Positions 43,216 to 53,015 of a stretch of 64,000 bases of DNA are shown piece after piece (the stretch's first letter is position 1; every line of letters starts with the position of its first letter). The stretch is from NCBI RefSeq assembly GCF_009746625.1, contig NZ_VWXL01000077.1:1-64000 (forward strand), in the 5' to 3' direction. Source of the DNA: Caproicibacter fermentans. Its GTDB lineage: Bacteria > Bacillota > Clostridia > Oscillospirales > Acutalibacteraceae. The notes beneath the pieces were generated by a model. That model saw only the letters and a list, made by a program, of their open reading frames with translations, had not been told where the DNA came from and ran no database searches. The position numbers were made by a program, and so were the translations under genes.

Positions 43216-43818
43216 ATGAAAATATTTGGAAAAGCGCTGTGCCTGGCATTCGTGATTGCCGTATTACTTAATTTCACAGGATTTACAGCCGGATGCGAAC
43301 AAATTCCTTCTCAGGTTCTTCGGCTGCATGTTCTTGCAAATTCCGATACACAGGAAGACCAAAGCCTGAAATTGAAGGTTCGCGACCGGATTCTTCAGGA
43401 GAGCGCCGGAATGCTGGATGATGTTCACAACCGCAATGAGGCGGAAAAGGCCGTAAGGCAAAGACTTCCGCTTTTAAAAAAAGCCGCGCAGAACGAAATC
43501 AAAAAGCTGGGATATGATTACCCTGTGGAGGCGAAACTTGCGAAAACATATTTTACAACCCGAACCTATGGGGACGTAACCCTGCCGGCGGGTGAATATG
43601 ACGCGCTGGAAATCACCATCGGCTCCGGAAAGGGCCACAACTGGTGGTGCGTTATTTTCCCGCAGCTCTGTCTGCCCGCGGCGCAGGACAAAAAGCAGCT
43701 GGAGGATGTTCTGAATCCGACGGAGCTGAAAATCGTCAGGGACGGCGGCGGATATCAGATCAAATTTAAAACCGTCGAATATTACGAACAGCTCAAGCAG
43801 TGGCTGGAGCAGCGATAA
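43216..43818 (+). CDS. spoIIR: Stage II sporulation protein R
   Basis: Forespore-made signalling protein, exported into the intermembrane space, that triggers SpoIIGA to process pro-sigma-E in the mother cell. A 200-aa protein with an N-terminal signal/anchor (about 3-24), the SpoIIR core RLHVLANSDTQEDQSLKLKV and the conserved SGKGHNWWCVIFPQLCLP. Start ATG with AAGGAG 7 nt upstream. It is the clearest evidence in the window that the organism can form endospores. A sigma-F promoter is expected from the family, but I could not identify one with confidence. Confidence 0.95.
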   Translation: MKIFGKALCLAFVIAVLLNFTGFTAGCEQIPSQVLRLHVLANSDTQEDQSLKLKVRDRILQESAGMLDDVHNRNEAEKAVRQRLPLLKKAAQNEIKKLGYDYPVEAKLAKTYFTTRTYGDVTLPAGEYDALEITIGSGKGHNWWCVIFPQLCLPAAQDKKQLEDVLNPTELKIVRDGGGYQIKFKTVEYYEQLKQWLEQR

Positions 43819-43863
43819 CCGAATTCCGAAAATTCAGCCGGCCTTTTTTCACGCGGCGTTTTA

Positions 43864-43872
43864 TGCTATACT
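43864..43872 (+). promoter_or_regulatory. Extended -10 promoter of addBA
   Basis: TGCTATACT: near-consensus -10 (43867-43872) with an extended-10 TG. The -35 region is only a T-run. It lies about 20 nt upstream of the Shine-Dalgarno of addB. Confidence 0.5.
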
Positions 43873-43897
43873 TTCTCAAAAGGGAGTGGGGCGTAAA

Positions 43898-46800
43898 ATG
43901 CTGCGTTTTGTTTTGGGCCGCGCCGGCAGCGGGAAAACACAGGCCGTCCGGAATAAACTGAAAAATCTGGCGCAAACGGGGGAAGAACGGCTGATGCTGC
44001 TTGTGCCGGAACAGGCTTCGTTTGAAAACGAGCGCGCAATGCTCCGGCTTCTGGGGCCGGTTCTCGCCCGCCGCGTGACCGTAACCAGCTTTTCACGGCT
44101 CACGGACGAGGTCCTGCGGGGCTGCGGCGGCTTCGCCGGGCGGCGGCTCGACGACGGCGGACGGAGTATTTTTATGAGTCTCGCGCTGGAGCAGGTCAAA
44201 GATCAGCTGGATGTCTATCGGAAGAATTCGGAAAGCACCGAACTGATCGGACTTCTTCTCAGCGCATGCGCCGAATTCAAGATGTGCGCGGTTACGCCGC
44301 GCGACTTGTCCGCCGCCGCGGAGCGGATGCGGGACGGTACGCTGAAACGGAAAATATCGGAACTGTCCCTGATCTTTTCCGCTTACGACGCGCTGGTGTC
44401 GCAAAGCTTCGTCGATCCGCTCGATGATCTGACAAGGCTGAAAAACGCCCTGAGCGAACACAGCTATTTTTCGGACTATACCGTCATGGTGGATTCGTTT
44501 CAGAGCTTTACCGTGCAGGAGTACGACGTATTATCCCTGATTTTGCGCCAGGCAAAAGAGGTTTGCGTCGCCCTTTGCACGGATCGTCTCGACGATCCGG
44601 AATGCGGGGCGGGCCTGTTTTCCCTGATTCGCAGAACCGCGAAAATTTTAGTCAGAATCGCAAGGCAAAACGGAGTTCCGGTTGCGGCCCCAAATGTTTT
44701 GGAGGGCGGCGCGCGGTTTCAGAGCGAAGACCTGAAAGCGCTGGAAGGCGGAATCTATCGTCCGGCCCATCAGGAACCGTTTTTAGGGGAAAGTAAAGCG
44801 GTCGCCGTTTACGAGGCGAAGAACAGCTATGATGAATCGGCGTTTGTCGCCGCTACCGTCCGGCGCCTTGTGATTGACGAAGGATACCGTTACCGGGATT
44901 TTGCGGTGATTGCAAGAAATCCCGAATCTTACCGGGGAATTCTGGACGAAGCGCTTGAAAAATGGGAAATTCCATATTTTATGGACAGGCCGGAGGAAAT
45001 CGACGCGGAACCGCTGATGCGGTTGGTTCTATCCGCGTTTCAGATTACGCAGAACGGATTTCGCTCCGACGATATTCTGCTCTACCTAAAAACCGGGCTG
45101 TGCGGCCTTTCACCGGATCAGATTTCTCTGCTGGAAAACTATACGTTTTTATGGAGCATCTCCGGCCGTAAATGGCTGGAGGAATGGACGGACAGCCCGG
45201 AGGGTTTCGCTGAGCGAAAGCCGGGTGATCCGGCAATGCTTTCCGAGATCAACCGACTTCGGAGCATGGTCGTCGAACCCCTGAAGCATTTTTTTGAAAG
45301 GACGGAGGACGCGGACGGAACATCGATTGCTGCGGCTGTGTTCCGCTTGCTTGAGGAACTGGGCGCGGCTGAAAATCTAAAACAGTTTGCCGGTCAGCTG
45401 TCGGATGGCGGGGATCCGGCGCTGGCGGACCGGGAACTGCGCATCTGGGATCTGCTGATGGAAATTTTGGATCAGACGGCTTTGGTAATCGGAAAAAATA
45501 AAATTTCCGCAGCACGTTACGCCGAACTGCTGCGGCTGGTTATCCTGTCCAGCCGCATTGCAAGCATTCCGCAGGGGCTGGACGAGGTAACCGTCGGCGC
45601 CGCGGACCGTTCGCGCCCAGAAGAACCGAAAATCGTTTTTCTGGTCGGATGCGCGCAGGGCGAATTTCCCCTGTCGCCCGGCGAGGGGGGGCTCATCAGC
45701 GACAGGGAACGCCATGAGCTCATCAACCTGGGATTGGAGCTGAACGACACGGCGGAGGGCGCCGCGATCCAGGAACGATTTCTTGCCTATTCTTCCATGT
45801 GCGCCGCTTCCCGGAAGCTTTATCTCAGCTATCCGGTTTCCGATGCGGAAGGAAAGGCGAATTCTCCCTCCACAGTTATAACGGAGGCGCTGGCTGTTCT
45901 GCCGAAAGCGGAACGGTGGAACGAGCTTTTGCTCGAACAGACGTATTTTGCCTCGGCACGGGGGCCTTTGCTGGAACTAGCGGCACAGAGATGGAGTACG
46001 AACGACAGGCTGTCCGCCACCTTGAAAGAGCTTATGAATCGTTACGGGAAGGACCGGCGGCTGGCCTCGGTCGCCAACGCGGCGGAAAAACGGCCTTTCC
46101 TGTTCGGGGATGCGGACAAGGCCCGCGACCTTTTCGGCTCGGATCTCCGCGTTTCGGCGACACAGATTGAAAAATACCATTTGTGCCGCTTTCAGTACTT
46201 TTGCCGCTACGGAATCGACGCCCGCGAACGGAAAACCGCCGAACTCAACGCGCTGGAATACGGCAGTTTCATGCATTACCTGCTTCAAAGACTGTTTCAG
46301 GAAATCGGAAGCGAAGCTATTTTCAATCTTGACGACGACGGGCTTCGAGCCGCCATTCTGAATTTTATGGACGATTATGTAAAAACCAGGTTCGGCGGCC
46401 TTTCCAACAAAACCCCGCGATTTACATATCTGATCACCCGGATTGCCGATTCCGCGGGGATCATTGCCCGCCGTATCGCGCAGGAGCTGTCGCAGAGCGG
46501 GTTTGAACCCGTTGACTTTGAACTCCCGATCGGCGAAACGGTGCCGGCTTTGGAAATTCCTCTTCCCCATGGAGGAAAAGTAAGCATCGACGGAAAAATT
46601 GACCGCGTCGACGTGATGACCCGCGGCGGGACTTCCTACCTGAGAGTTGTGGATTACAAAACCGGACAGAAGGAATTCCGCCTTTCAGACGTTATTTACG
46701 GAATGAATCTGCAGATGCTGATTTACCTTGCCGCACTGTGTGAGAACGGAAAGGGGCGGTACGGTGAAATTCTTCCCGCCGGCGTTCTGTATATGCCCGC

Positions 46801-47236
46801 AAACCGTCCGTCGCCGTCTGCGGAGCGGGGGACCGCAAGCGATAAATTGAAAAAGGAATCGGACAGGCAGCTTCGGATGGACGGTCTGATTTTGAACGAC
46901 GCGGACATCGTTGCCGCAATGGAGCCGGACGGAAAGGGCGCTTTTATTCCGGTGACCTTAAAGGACGGAGTTCCGTCGGGCAGCGGTCATTTGGTCACGG
47001 ATCGGGAACTGAAACAGATTCTTCGATATATCCGCGGCCTGATTGAAACAATGGCGGCCGAGCTAAAGCGGGGGAATGTGTCCGCTGTTCCGCTGTCCGG
47101 CGGATATGATGCCTGCGCCTGGTGCCCTTACGGGGCGGTCTGCGGCCATGAGAGAGACGACCCGGAGCGTGAAATGCAGAAATGGGACCGCGACGCCGTG
47201 CTGGCGGAGCTTTCGAAAAGGGGTAAGACGACATGA
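43898..47236 (+). CDS. addB: ATP-dependent helicase/deoxyribonuclease subunit B
   Basis: Subunit of the AddAB helicase-nuclease, which resects double-strand ends to Chi for RecA loading (the RecBCD counterpart of Firmicutes). 1112 aa. The N-terminal P-loop GRAGSGKT at 7-14 is kept; the C-terminal RecB-like nuclease has YLRVVDYKTGQKEF. The cysteines of the predicted [4Fe-4S] staple are present: one in YHLCRFQYFCRYG (near base 46180) and the trio in CAWCPYGAVCG (near base 47115). The start is ATG 43898; the GTG four codons earlier lies within the ribosome-binding region. It overlaps addA by 4 nt (ATGA). Confidence 0.96.
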   Translation: MLRFVLGRAGSGKTQAVRNKLKNLAQTGEERLMLLVPEQASFENERAMLRLLGPVLARRVTVTSFSRLTDEVLRGCGGFAGRRLDDGGRSIFMSLALEQVKDQLDVYRKNSESTELIGLLLSACAEFKMCAVTPRDLSAAAERMRDGTLKRKISELSLIFSAYDALVSQSFVDPLDDLTRLKNALSEHSYFSDYTVMVDSFQSFTVQEYDVLSLILRQAKEVCVALCTDRLDDPECGAGLFSLIRRTAKILVRIARQNGVPVAAPNVLEGGARFQSEDLKALEGGIYRPAHQEPFLGESKAVAVYEAKNSYDESAFVAATVRRLVIDEGYRYRDFAVIARNPESYRGILDEALEKWEIPYFMDRPEEIDAEPLMRLVLSAFQITQNGFRSDDILLYLKTGLCGLSPDQISLLENYTFLWSISGRKWLEEWTDSPEGFAERKPGDPAMLSEINRLRSMVVEPLKHFFERTEDADGTSIAAAVFRLLEELGAAENLKQFAGQLSDGGDPALADRELRIWDLLMEILDQTALVIGKNKISAARYAELLRLVILSSRIASIPQGLDEVTVGAADRSRPEEPKIVFLVGCAQGEFPLSPGEGGLISDRERHELINLGLELNDTAEGAAIQERFLAYSSMCAASRKLYLSYPVSDAEGKANSPSTVITEALAVLPKAERWNELLLEQTYFASARGPLLELAAQRWSTNDRLSATLKELMNRYGKDRRLASVANAAEKRPFLFGDADKARDLFGSDLRVSATQIEKYHLCRFQYFCRYGIDARERKTAELNALEYGSFMHYLLQRLFQEIGSEAIFNLDDDGLRAAILNFMDDYVKTRFGGLSNKTPRFTYLITRIADSAGIIARRIAQELSQSGFEPVDFELPIGETVPALEIPLPHGGKVSIDGKIDRVDVMTRGGTSYLRVVDYKTGQKEFRLSDVIYGMNLQMLIYLAALCENGKGRYGEILPAGVLYMPANRPSPSAERGTASDKLKKESDRQLRMDGLILNDADIVAAMEPDGKGAFIPVTLKDGVPSGSGHLVTDRELKQILRYIRGLIETMAAELKRGNVSAVPLSGGYDACAWCPYGAVCGHERDDPEREMQKWDRDAVLAELSKRGKTT

Positions 47237-50200
47237 GCAGAAACTGGACGCAAGGCCAGAAGAACGCGATTTACGCGCGCGGCGGAACCCTTCTGGTTTC
47301 CGCCGCCGCCGGCTCCGGCAAAACAGCCGTCCTGGTCCAGCGCGTTATTGAGCGAATAGTCGACCCGGTCAGCCCGATCGACGCGGACAGGCTGCTGATC
47401 GTCACGTTTACAAAAGCCGCCGCCGCGGAAATGAGCGGCCGCATCGCCGCGGAAATCGCCCGGATGTTGGAAAAGGATCCCGGAAACGTCCGGCTTCAGC
47501 GCCAGCAGATTCTGCTTTCCCGCGCGAAAATCGGAACAATCGACTCCTTTTGCAGCGATCTGGTGCGCGAGAATTTCTTTAAACTGGGAATTGCGCCGGA
47601 TTTTCGGATTTTGGACGACGGGGAAATGACCGTTCTGCGCGCTCAAATCATTTCGGACACGCTGGACGAATTCTACGAAGCGGCGAAACCCGAGTTTTTT
47701 GATTTTGTCGAGGAGTTTTCATCCGGGCGGGATGACGGCCGCATCGCCGAAACGGTGAACCGTTTGTACGATTTTGTACGTTCCCATCCGTTTCCGGACC
47801 GCTGGCTTTCGGAAAAGTCGGCCTTGTACGACGATTCGGTCCCCCCGGGAGAATCCGTCTGGGGACGTGCGATTCTTTCCTATGCGGAAGAAGCGGTGGA
47901 GTACGGAATTTCGGTTACCGGAAATTCCCTTGCCCGCATGAGCGGCGACGAGGAGCTCGACGCCGCATATTCCGACGCCTGCCGGTCGGATCTTGCAAAC
48001 CTGCTGAGTTTAAAAGAATGCGTTTTGTCCGGCGACTGGGACCTTTGCTCTCTCCGCTGCGCCGGGTTTTCCTTTCCTAAATTCAAGCCGGTCCGGGGCC
48101 GCTCGGAGGATCCTCTCAAAAATTCAATTTCTAATGCGCGAAAAGAAATCAAGTCCTTGGTCGGCCGCCTTACGGTTCTGTTTTCCGGCTCCGGGGAGGA
48201 GTGGACGAAGGAAATGTCACGGCTTGCCCCGGCCGTGCGCATGCTGTTTCGTGTTACGGAGCGGTTCGGCTCTCTGCTGGCGCAGAGAAAAGCGGAGCGC
48301 CGCGCGGCGGATTTCAGCGATTTGGAGCATTGGGCGCTGAAGCTCCTGGTTCGCGCCGCAGAAGACGGATTCGAGCGGACTCCGGACGCGCTGGAGATTT
48401 CCGAGCAGTATGAAGAGATTATGGTGGACGAATATCAGGACACCAACGAAGCACAGGACATGATTTTCCGCGCGATTTCCCGCAACGAAACCAATTTGTT
48501 CCTGGTCGGGGACGTCAAGCAAAGCATTTACCGGTTCCGGCAGGCGATGCCTCAGATCTTTTTAAAGCGGCGCGCGGCTTTGCCGGATTACGACCCGGAG
48601 AATGAAACGTTTCCCGCCTGCGTGATTCTCGACCGCAATTTCAGAAGCAGAAGCGGGGTAACGGGGGCGGTTAATTTCGTTTTCCGGCAGCTGATGAGCA
48701 AAAAGGCGGGCGAGCTGGATTACACAAAGTCGGAGGAGCTGGTTCCCGGCGCCGATTATCCTCCCCAGAAGGAGCCGGCGGCCGATCTGGAAATCATCGA
48801 TCTTTCCGGAACGGAATTCCGGAAAGACTCCGACATGATCCGTGCGGAATGCCTGCGCATCGCGGAACTGATCTATTCCATGACGGACGGTTCGCATACC
48901 GTAACGGACCGCGGCAGGCAAAGGCCGGCGGTTTACCGGGATTTCTGCATTCTGCTCCGCAGCGCCAACCGATATGCGCACGAATACGCAAGGGAGCTTT
49001 CGGCACTTGGAATTCCGGCGTGGGCCGATACGGTGGGCGGATTCTTCACCGCCAGCGAAATCCGCACCGCCCTGTCGCTGCTTCAGGTGATCGACAATCC
49101 GATGCAGGATATTCCGTTGCTTGCGGTTATGATGAGCCCGATTTACGGCTTTTCGCCGGACGATGTCTCTGAAATCAGGCTGCATGACCGCGCGGGCCGT
49201 CTTTATCCCGCGGTTGCTTCGTCTGCGCGGGCCGGAAACCGGAAAGCCGCCGAATTTCTTGAAGAGATCAAGCGTTTTCGGACTTTGTCCGCAACCATGC
49301 CCTCAGACCGGCTGATCCGAACCGTTTACAACTCAACGGGCCTTTCGGATCTGGTTCAGGCCATGCCGAACGGAGAACTGCGGCTGGCGAATCTTCGCCT
49401 GCTGCTGACCTACGCCCGAAAATACGAATCATCCGGTTACAACGGGTTATCCGGTTTTCTCCGCTTTATCGAACGCATGCAGAAAAGCCGCGCGGACCTT
49501 TCCGCGGCTTCTACCATCAGCGAATCGGCCAATGTGGTGCGAATTATGAGCGTGCACCACTCGAAAGGGCTGGAATTTCCGATTTGCATTCTGGCCGGCT
49601 GTTCGCGCAGCTTTCATCGGGAGCGCTCGGACGTTCTGCTGCATCCGGAACTCGGCCCCGGCATTCGGCTAAAGGATCCGGCCACCGGCGCCCGTTGTTC
49701 CACAATGGTTAGGGAAGCCGTTGGGTTGGAGCAGGAGCGGGATGAAATGAGTGAGGAGCTGCGCGTGCTTTATGTCGCGATGACGCGCGCGAAAGAGAAA
49801 CTGATTCTGGTCACAACGCTCGCGGACGCCGGCGGAACTCTTGCTTCCCTTGCTTCCCGGGTAACGGGCGGGGCTCGGATTCAGCCCTACGTTGTGCGCG
49901 GCGCGTCCTGCATTTCAGACTGGCTGCTGCTTTGCGCTCTTCGCCATCCGGACGGCGGCTCTCTTCGTGAGATTGCCGGTGCGTCCGACGAAATCACAGT
50001 GGGGGACGGGGAGCATTGGGCGATTCATGTAACCCATCCGCGGGCGGAGGAATCCGCGGAGCCGAAAATTACAGAGAAGTCCGAAGCTGCGGCAGATTCC
50101 GCTTTGCTTGACAGACTGGAGGCAGATCTGAATTATTCCTATCCGTATTCCGGACTGAACGGCATGTGCGCGAAGGTTGCCGCGTCCGAGCTGGCCGCCG

Positions 50201-50784
50201 GGAAATTCTCCGCCCGGTACTCGGCGTCCGCCCGTCCCGCGTTTCTGGGCGAAACCGGCCTGACTCCCGCGGAGCGCGGCACGGCGCTGCACGCCTATCT
50301 TCAGTTTGCGGATTACGAAAAGGCGGCGGCCGCTCCCGACGGGGAGCTTTCCAGACTGGTGCGGGAAGGTTACCTGACCTCCTCGCAGGCTCAGGCGGTT
50401 GACCTGAAGGCTGTTCAAACATTTTTGCAAAGCAGGGTCGCAAAGAGGATGCTTGCCTCTGCCCGCATGGAACGCGAGTTTCGCTTCACTGTGGAGATAC
50501 CGGCGGGAGAGGTGCGCCAGGAACTGGACGCGAAATTGTCAAAAGAATCTGTGATTCTGCAGGGCGCGGCGGACTGCGTGTTCGAGGAACCGGACGGCCT
50601 TGTGATCGTTGATTATAAGACGGACCGCACGGGAGACCCGGAGGAGCTTTGGCGGCGATACGAGGAACAGCTGGATTGGTACCGGCGCGCATTGGAGCTT
50701 TGTACGGGGAAAAGGGTAAAGCAATGCATGCTTTACTCGTTTGCCATCGGAGCGGAAATTACGGGTACGGGAAATAATTCTTGA
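47233..50784 (+). CDS. addA: ATP-dependent helicase/nuclease subunit A
   Basis: Superfamily 1A 3'-5' helicase with a C-terminal nuclease, 1183 aa. Walker A AAAGSGKT (24-31); motif II EEIMVDEYQDTNEAQD; motif III VGDVKQSIYRFRQAMP; motif V/VI VHHSKGLEFPICILAG and LYVAMTRAKEKL; nuclease motif GAADCVFEEPDGLVIVDYKT. Partner of addB in recombinational repair and defence against linear DNA. The stop codon lies within the -35 element of the downstream infC promoter. Confidence 0.97.
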   Translation: MSRNWTQGQKNAIYARGGTLLVSAAAGSGKTAVLVQRVIERIVDPVSPIDADRLLIVTFTKAAAAEMSGRIAAEIARMLEKDPGNVRLQRQQILLSRAKIGTIDSFCSDLVRENFFKLGIAPDFRILDDGEMTVLRAQIISDTLDEFYEAAKPEFFDFVEEFSSGRDDGRIAETVNRLYDFVRSHPFPDRWLSEKSALYDDSVPPGESVWGRAILSYAEEAVEYGISVTGNSLARMSGDEELDAAYSDACRSDLANLLSLKECVLSGDWDLCSLRCAGFSFPKFKPVRGRSEDPLKNSISNARKEIKSLVGRLTVLFSGSGEEWTKEMSRLAPAVRMLFRVTERFGSLLAQRKAERRAADFSDLEHWALKLLVRAAEDGFERTPDALEISEQYEEIMVDEYQDTNEAQDMIFRAISRNETNLFLVGDVKQSIYRFRQAMPQIFLKRRAALPDYDPENETFPACVILDRNFRSRSGVTGAVNFVFRQLMSKKAGELDYTKSEELVPGADYPPQKEPAADLEIIDLSGTEFRKDSDMIRAECLRIAELIYSMTDGSHTVTDRGRQRPAVYRDFCILLRSANRYAHEYARELSALGIPAWADTVGGFFTASEIRTALSLLQVIDNPMQDIPLLAVMMSPIYGFSPDDVSEIRLHDRAGRLYPAVASSARAGNRKAAEFLEEIKRFRTLSATMPSDRLIRTVYNSTGLSDLVQAMPNGELRLANLRLLLTYARKYESSGYNGLSGFLRFIERMQKSRADLSAASTISESANVVRIMSVHHSKGLEFPICILAGCSRSFHRERSDVLLHPELGPGIRLKDPATGARCSTMVREAVGLEQERDEMSEELRVLYVAMTRAKEKLILVTTLADAGGTLASLASRVTGGARIQPYVVRGASCISDWLLLCALRHPDGGSLREIAGASDEITVGDGEHWAIHVTHPRAEESAEPKITEKSEAAADSALLDRLEADLNYSYPYSGLNGMCAKVAASELAAGKFSARYSASARPAFLGETGLTPAERGTALHAYLQFADYEKAAAAPDGELSRLVREGYLTSSQAQAVDLKAVQTFLQSRVAKRMLASARMEREFRFTVEIPAGEVRQELDAKLSKESVILQGAADCVFEEPDGLVIVDYKTDRTGDPEELWRRYEEQLDWYRRALELCTGKRVKQCMLYSFAIGAEITGTGNNS

Positions 50785-50809
50785 CAAAAGCGGCGGGTGT
50801 CTTTATAAT
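50781..50809 (+). promoter_or_regulatory. Consensus promoter of infC-rpmI-rplT
   Basis: Perfect TTGACA (50781-50786), 17-bp spacer, perfect TATAAT (50804-50809). The strongest-looking promoter in the window, as expected for ribosomal genes. Confidence 0.88.
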
Positions 50810-50815
50810 AAATAA

Positions 50816-50965
50816 CTGTAAAACAAAGCGGGATACACTCTGAACAGTTGTATTTCCACCTGTGGGGTATTGTCCGTCACGGGTCAATACGTTTGATTGT
50901 TCCTTTCGGAGCAAAACTTGGTATTGATGCGCGGGCGGATGGTTGTGCCCGCGCTTTTATTATTA
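50816..50965 (+). ncRNA. infC-rpmI-rplT leader with attenuator (L20-leader-like)
   Basis: The 190-nt untranslated leader ends in a strong intrinsic terminator: GCGCGGGC (50929-50936) pairs with GCCCGCGC (50947-50954), followed by TTTTATTATTATTT. In low-GC Gram-positives this operon is controlled by L20 binding to a leader that mimics its rRNA site and favours such a terminator. Placement and the terminator support that reading; I could not verify the L20 recognition elements by eye. Confidence 0.7.
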
Positions 50966-50999
50966 TTTATTGATTGACGTGTTATGGAGGTGCTTAACT

Positions 51000-51518
51000 A
51001 TTAGCAACAAGGAACTTCAGGTTAACGAACAAATCCGCGACAGGCAGGTGCGGTTAATCGGTTCGGACGGCAGCCAGCTCGGCCTGATGTCATCCGCGCA
51101 GGCCCTGCAGAAAGCCATGGAAATGAATCTGGACCTGGTGAAGATTGCTCCTCAGGCCAGTCCGCCGGTCTGTAAGATCATTGATTACGGCAAATTCAGA
51201 TTTGAGCAGGCCAAACGTGAAAAGGAAGCCAGAAAAAATCAGCATATCGTTGATATTAAGGAAATTCGTCTTTCGCTGAATATTGATGTTCACGACTTCC
51301 ATACGAAGCTCGGCCATGCGGAGAAATTTCTGAAAAGCGGAGACAAGGTAAAGGCTTCTATTCGTTTTCGCGGACGCGAGATGGGCCATCCGGAACAGGG
51401 CTATGAAATTATGAAACGCTTTGCCGAGGCTCTGAGTGAAATTGCAAACGTTGAAAAACCGCCTAAGCTGGAAGGACGCAACATGTTGATGTTCCTTGCT
51501 TCCAAACCCGTTAAGTAA
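51000..51518 (+). CDS. infC: Translation initiation factor IF-3
   Basis: Binds the 30S subunit, prevents premature 50S joining and checks the start codon. 172 aa from an AUU start codon at 51000-51002, placed 7 nt after GGAGGTG; no ATG or GTG is suitably placed, and the sequence from ISNKELQVNEQIRDRQVRLI matches the family N-terminus. An AUU start lets IF-3 repress its own translation. Motifs: PPVCKIIDYGKFRFEQAKRE and the C-terminal SIRFRGREMGHPEQGYEIMK. First gene of the conserved infC-rpmI-rplT operon. Confidence 0.97.
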   Translation: MSNKELQVNEQIRDRQVRLIGSDGSQLGLMSSAQALQKAMEMNLDLVKIAPQASPPVCKIIDYGKFRFEQAKREKEARKNQHIVDIKEIRLSLNIDVHDFHTKLGHAEKFLKSGDKVKASIRFRGREMGHPEQGYEIMKRFAEALSEIANVEKPPKLEGRNMLMFLASKPVK

Positions 51519-51538
51519 AGTTTTAAGGAGGGGCAGTC

Positions 51539-51736
51539 ATGCCTAAAATCAAAACACATACCGGCGCAAAAAAGCGCTTTAAGCTGTCCAAAAACGGTAA
51601 AGTTATCCGCGCTCATGCCAATAAATCGCACATTCTCAATAAAAAGTCCACAAAGCGCAAACGCGGTCTGCGCAAGACGGTTTCCGCCGACAAGACGAAT
51701 GTGGCAAGCATTAAAAAGCTGATTCCCTATAAGTAA
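51539..51736 (+). CDS. rpmI: 50S ribosomal protein L35
   Basis: A 65-aa, very basic large-subunit protein: [20 protein letters not shown] at the N-terminus and [20 protein letters not shown] at the C-terminus, both diagnostic. Start ATG after AAGGAGGGGC. It lies between infC (20-nt gap) and rplT (46-nt gap). Confidence 0.98.
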   Translation: MPKIKTHTGAKKRFKLSKNGKVIRAHANKSHILNKKSTKRKRGLRKTVSADKTNVASIKKLIPYK

Positions 51737-51782
51737 AGACTGCTTGGAAAATGGAAATTGACCATTTATTGGAGGTAATAGA

Positions 51783-52136
51783 ATGGCACGTGTTAAGGGC
51801 GCATTGATGACGCGCAAAAGAAGAAAAAAGACGTTAAAACTCGCAAAGGGTTATTTCGGTTCCAAGAGCCGTCATTTTAAAATGGCGAAACAGGCCGTCA
51901 TGAAGTCCGGCAACTATGCGTTTATCGGACGCAAGGCCAGAAAAAGGGACTTTCGCCGTCTGTGGATTACCAGAATCTCGGCTGCCTGCCGGGCAAACGG
52001 CGTCAGCTACTCCATGTTCATGAACGGACTGAAAAAAGCCGGCGTTGCGCTGAACCGCAAAATGCTTGCTGAAATCGCCGTTGCGGATGAGGCTGCGTTT
52101 AAGAGTCTGGTTGAAAAAGCAAAATCCGCTGTTTAA
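51783..52136 (+). CDS. rplT: 50S ribosomal protein L20
   Basis: A 117-aa early-assembly protein of the large subunit: [40 protein letters not shown] and the C-terminal [20 protein letters not shown]. It is the likely repressor acting on the operon leader. Start ATG after GGAGGTAATAGA. Followed by a GC-rich hairpin. Confidence 0.98.
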   Translation: MARVKGALMTRKRRKKTLKLAKGYFGSKSRHFKMAKQAVMKSGNYAFIGRKARKRDFRRLWITRISAACRANGVSYSMFMNGLKKAGVALNRKMLAEIAVADEAAFKSLVEKAKSAV

Positions 52137-52149
52137 ATAATCACTTACT

Positions 52150-52179
52150 GCGCCCGGTTGGTTCCGGGCGCTCATTTTA
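52150..52179 (+). terminator. Terminator after rplT
   Basis: Perfect 8-bp stem GCGCCCGG / CCGGGCGC (52150-52157, 52164-52171) with a 6-nt loop, then TCATTTTAT. The T-tract is imperfect, so some read-through into the methyltransferase-dprA genes is likely. Confidence 0.6.
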
Positions 52180-52199
52180 TCCGTTGGGAGTTCTTGCGA

Positions 52200-53015
52200 A
52201 TGCCCGAAATAATTTTGAGCCGCAGAAATGAAATCATTCAATCGGCAATACGGCTTTCCGGTTCCGCGGATTACCGCAGAGAACGCGGACTGTATTTTCT
52301 GGAAGGCGCGCGGCTTTGTTCGGACGCGGCATGCAGCGGCGTTGCGGTGCAAAAACTGCTTTATACGGAACGCGCCGGGGAGAAATACGCGAAGTATCTG
52401 TCCTCCGTTCTGAAAACCGCGCGGGAGGTTTATCTTGTCGGCCCGCAGGCAGCGCAGGCGCTGTCCTGTACAAAGTCGCCTCAGGGTATTTTCTGCGTTT
52501 GTGAAATGCCGCGGAAAATTCAGCATATTGCCGATCTAAACAGGAGCGGTCCGTATCTCGCACTCGAAAATTTGCAGGATCCCGCTAATATGGGAACGAT
52601 TCTCCGTACGGCGGAAGCTCTTGGGGTTTACGGGGTCATATTGGGTGGAAGCTGTTGCGATATATATTCTCCAAAGGTGCTTCGCGCATCGATGGGGGCT
52701 GTATTTCGTATGCCTGTTTTTGTGGAAGAAAATTTGCCCTCGGCGTTTTTGGGGCTGAACCGCCGGGGCTTTCTCACCGCTGCGGCGGTTCCGGATTCGG
52801 ACGCTCTGCCCGTGACAAAAATGAATTTTTCCGTTCCGTGCGTGCTTACGGTCGGAAACGAGGGCAACGGGCTGACGGAGGAAACCCGAAAGGCGTGTTC
52901 CGTTCAGGTTACCATTCCTATGCTGGGAAGAGCGGAATCCCTGAACGCGTCCGCTGCTGCGGCCGTTTTGATTTGGGAAATGATGAGGAACCGGGCGGGA
53001 GGCGCTGGTTTATGA
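52200..53015 (+). CDS. TrmH/SpoU-family RNA 2'-O-methyltransferase
   Basis: A 271-aa SPOUT-class methyltransferase with an N-terminal L30e-like substrate-binding domain (about 1-100) and a C-terminal knotted domain carrying the three family motifs: NLQDPANMGTILRTAEALG, TVGNEGNGL and IPMLGRAESLNASAAAAVLI. Related to RlmB/YsgA; the modified nucleotide in rRNA or tRNA is not predictable. The start is ATG 52200 after GGGAG. It ends overlapping dprA by 4 nt (ATGA). Confidence 0.92.
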   Translation: MPEIILSRRNEIIQSAIRLSGSADYRRERGLYFLEGARLCSDAACSGVAVQKLLYTERAGEKYAKYLSSVLKTAREVYLVGPQAAQALSCTKSPQGIFCVCEMPRKIQHIADLNRSGPYLALENLQDPANMGTILRTAEALGVYGVILGGSCCDIYSPKVLRASMGAVFRMPVFVEENLPSAFLGLNRRGFLTAAAVPDSDALPVTKMNFSVPCVLTVGNEGNGLTEETRKACSVQVTIPMLGRAESLNASAAAAVLIWEMMRNRAGGAGL

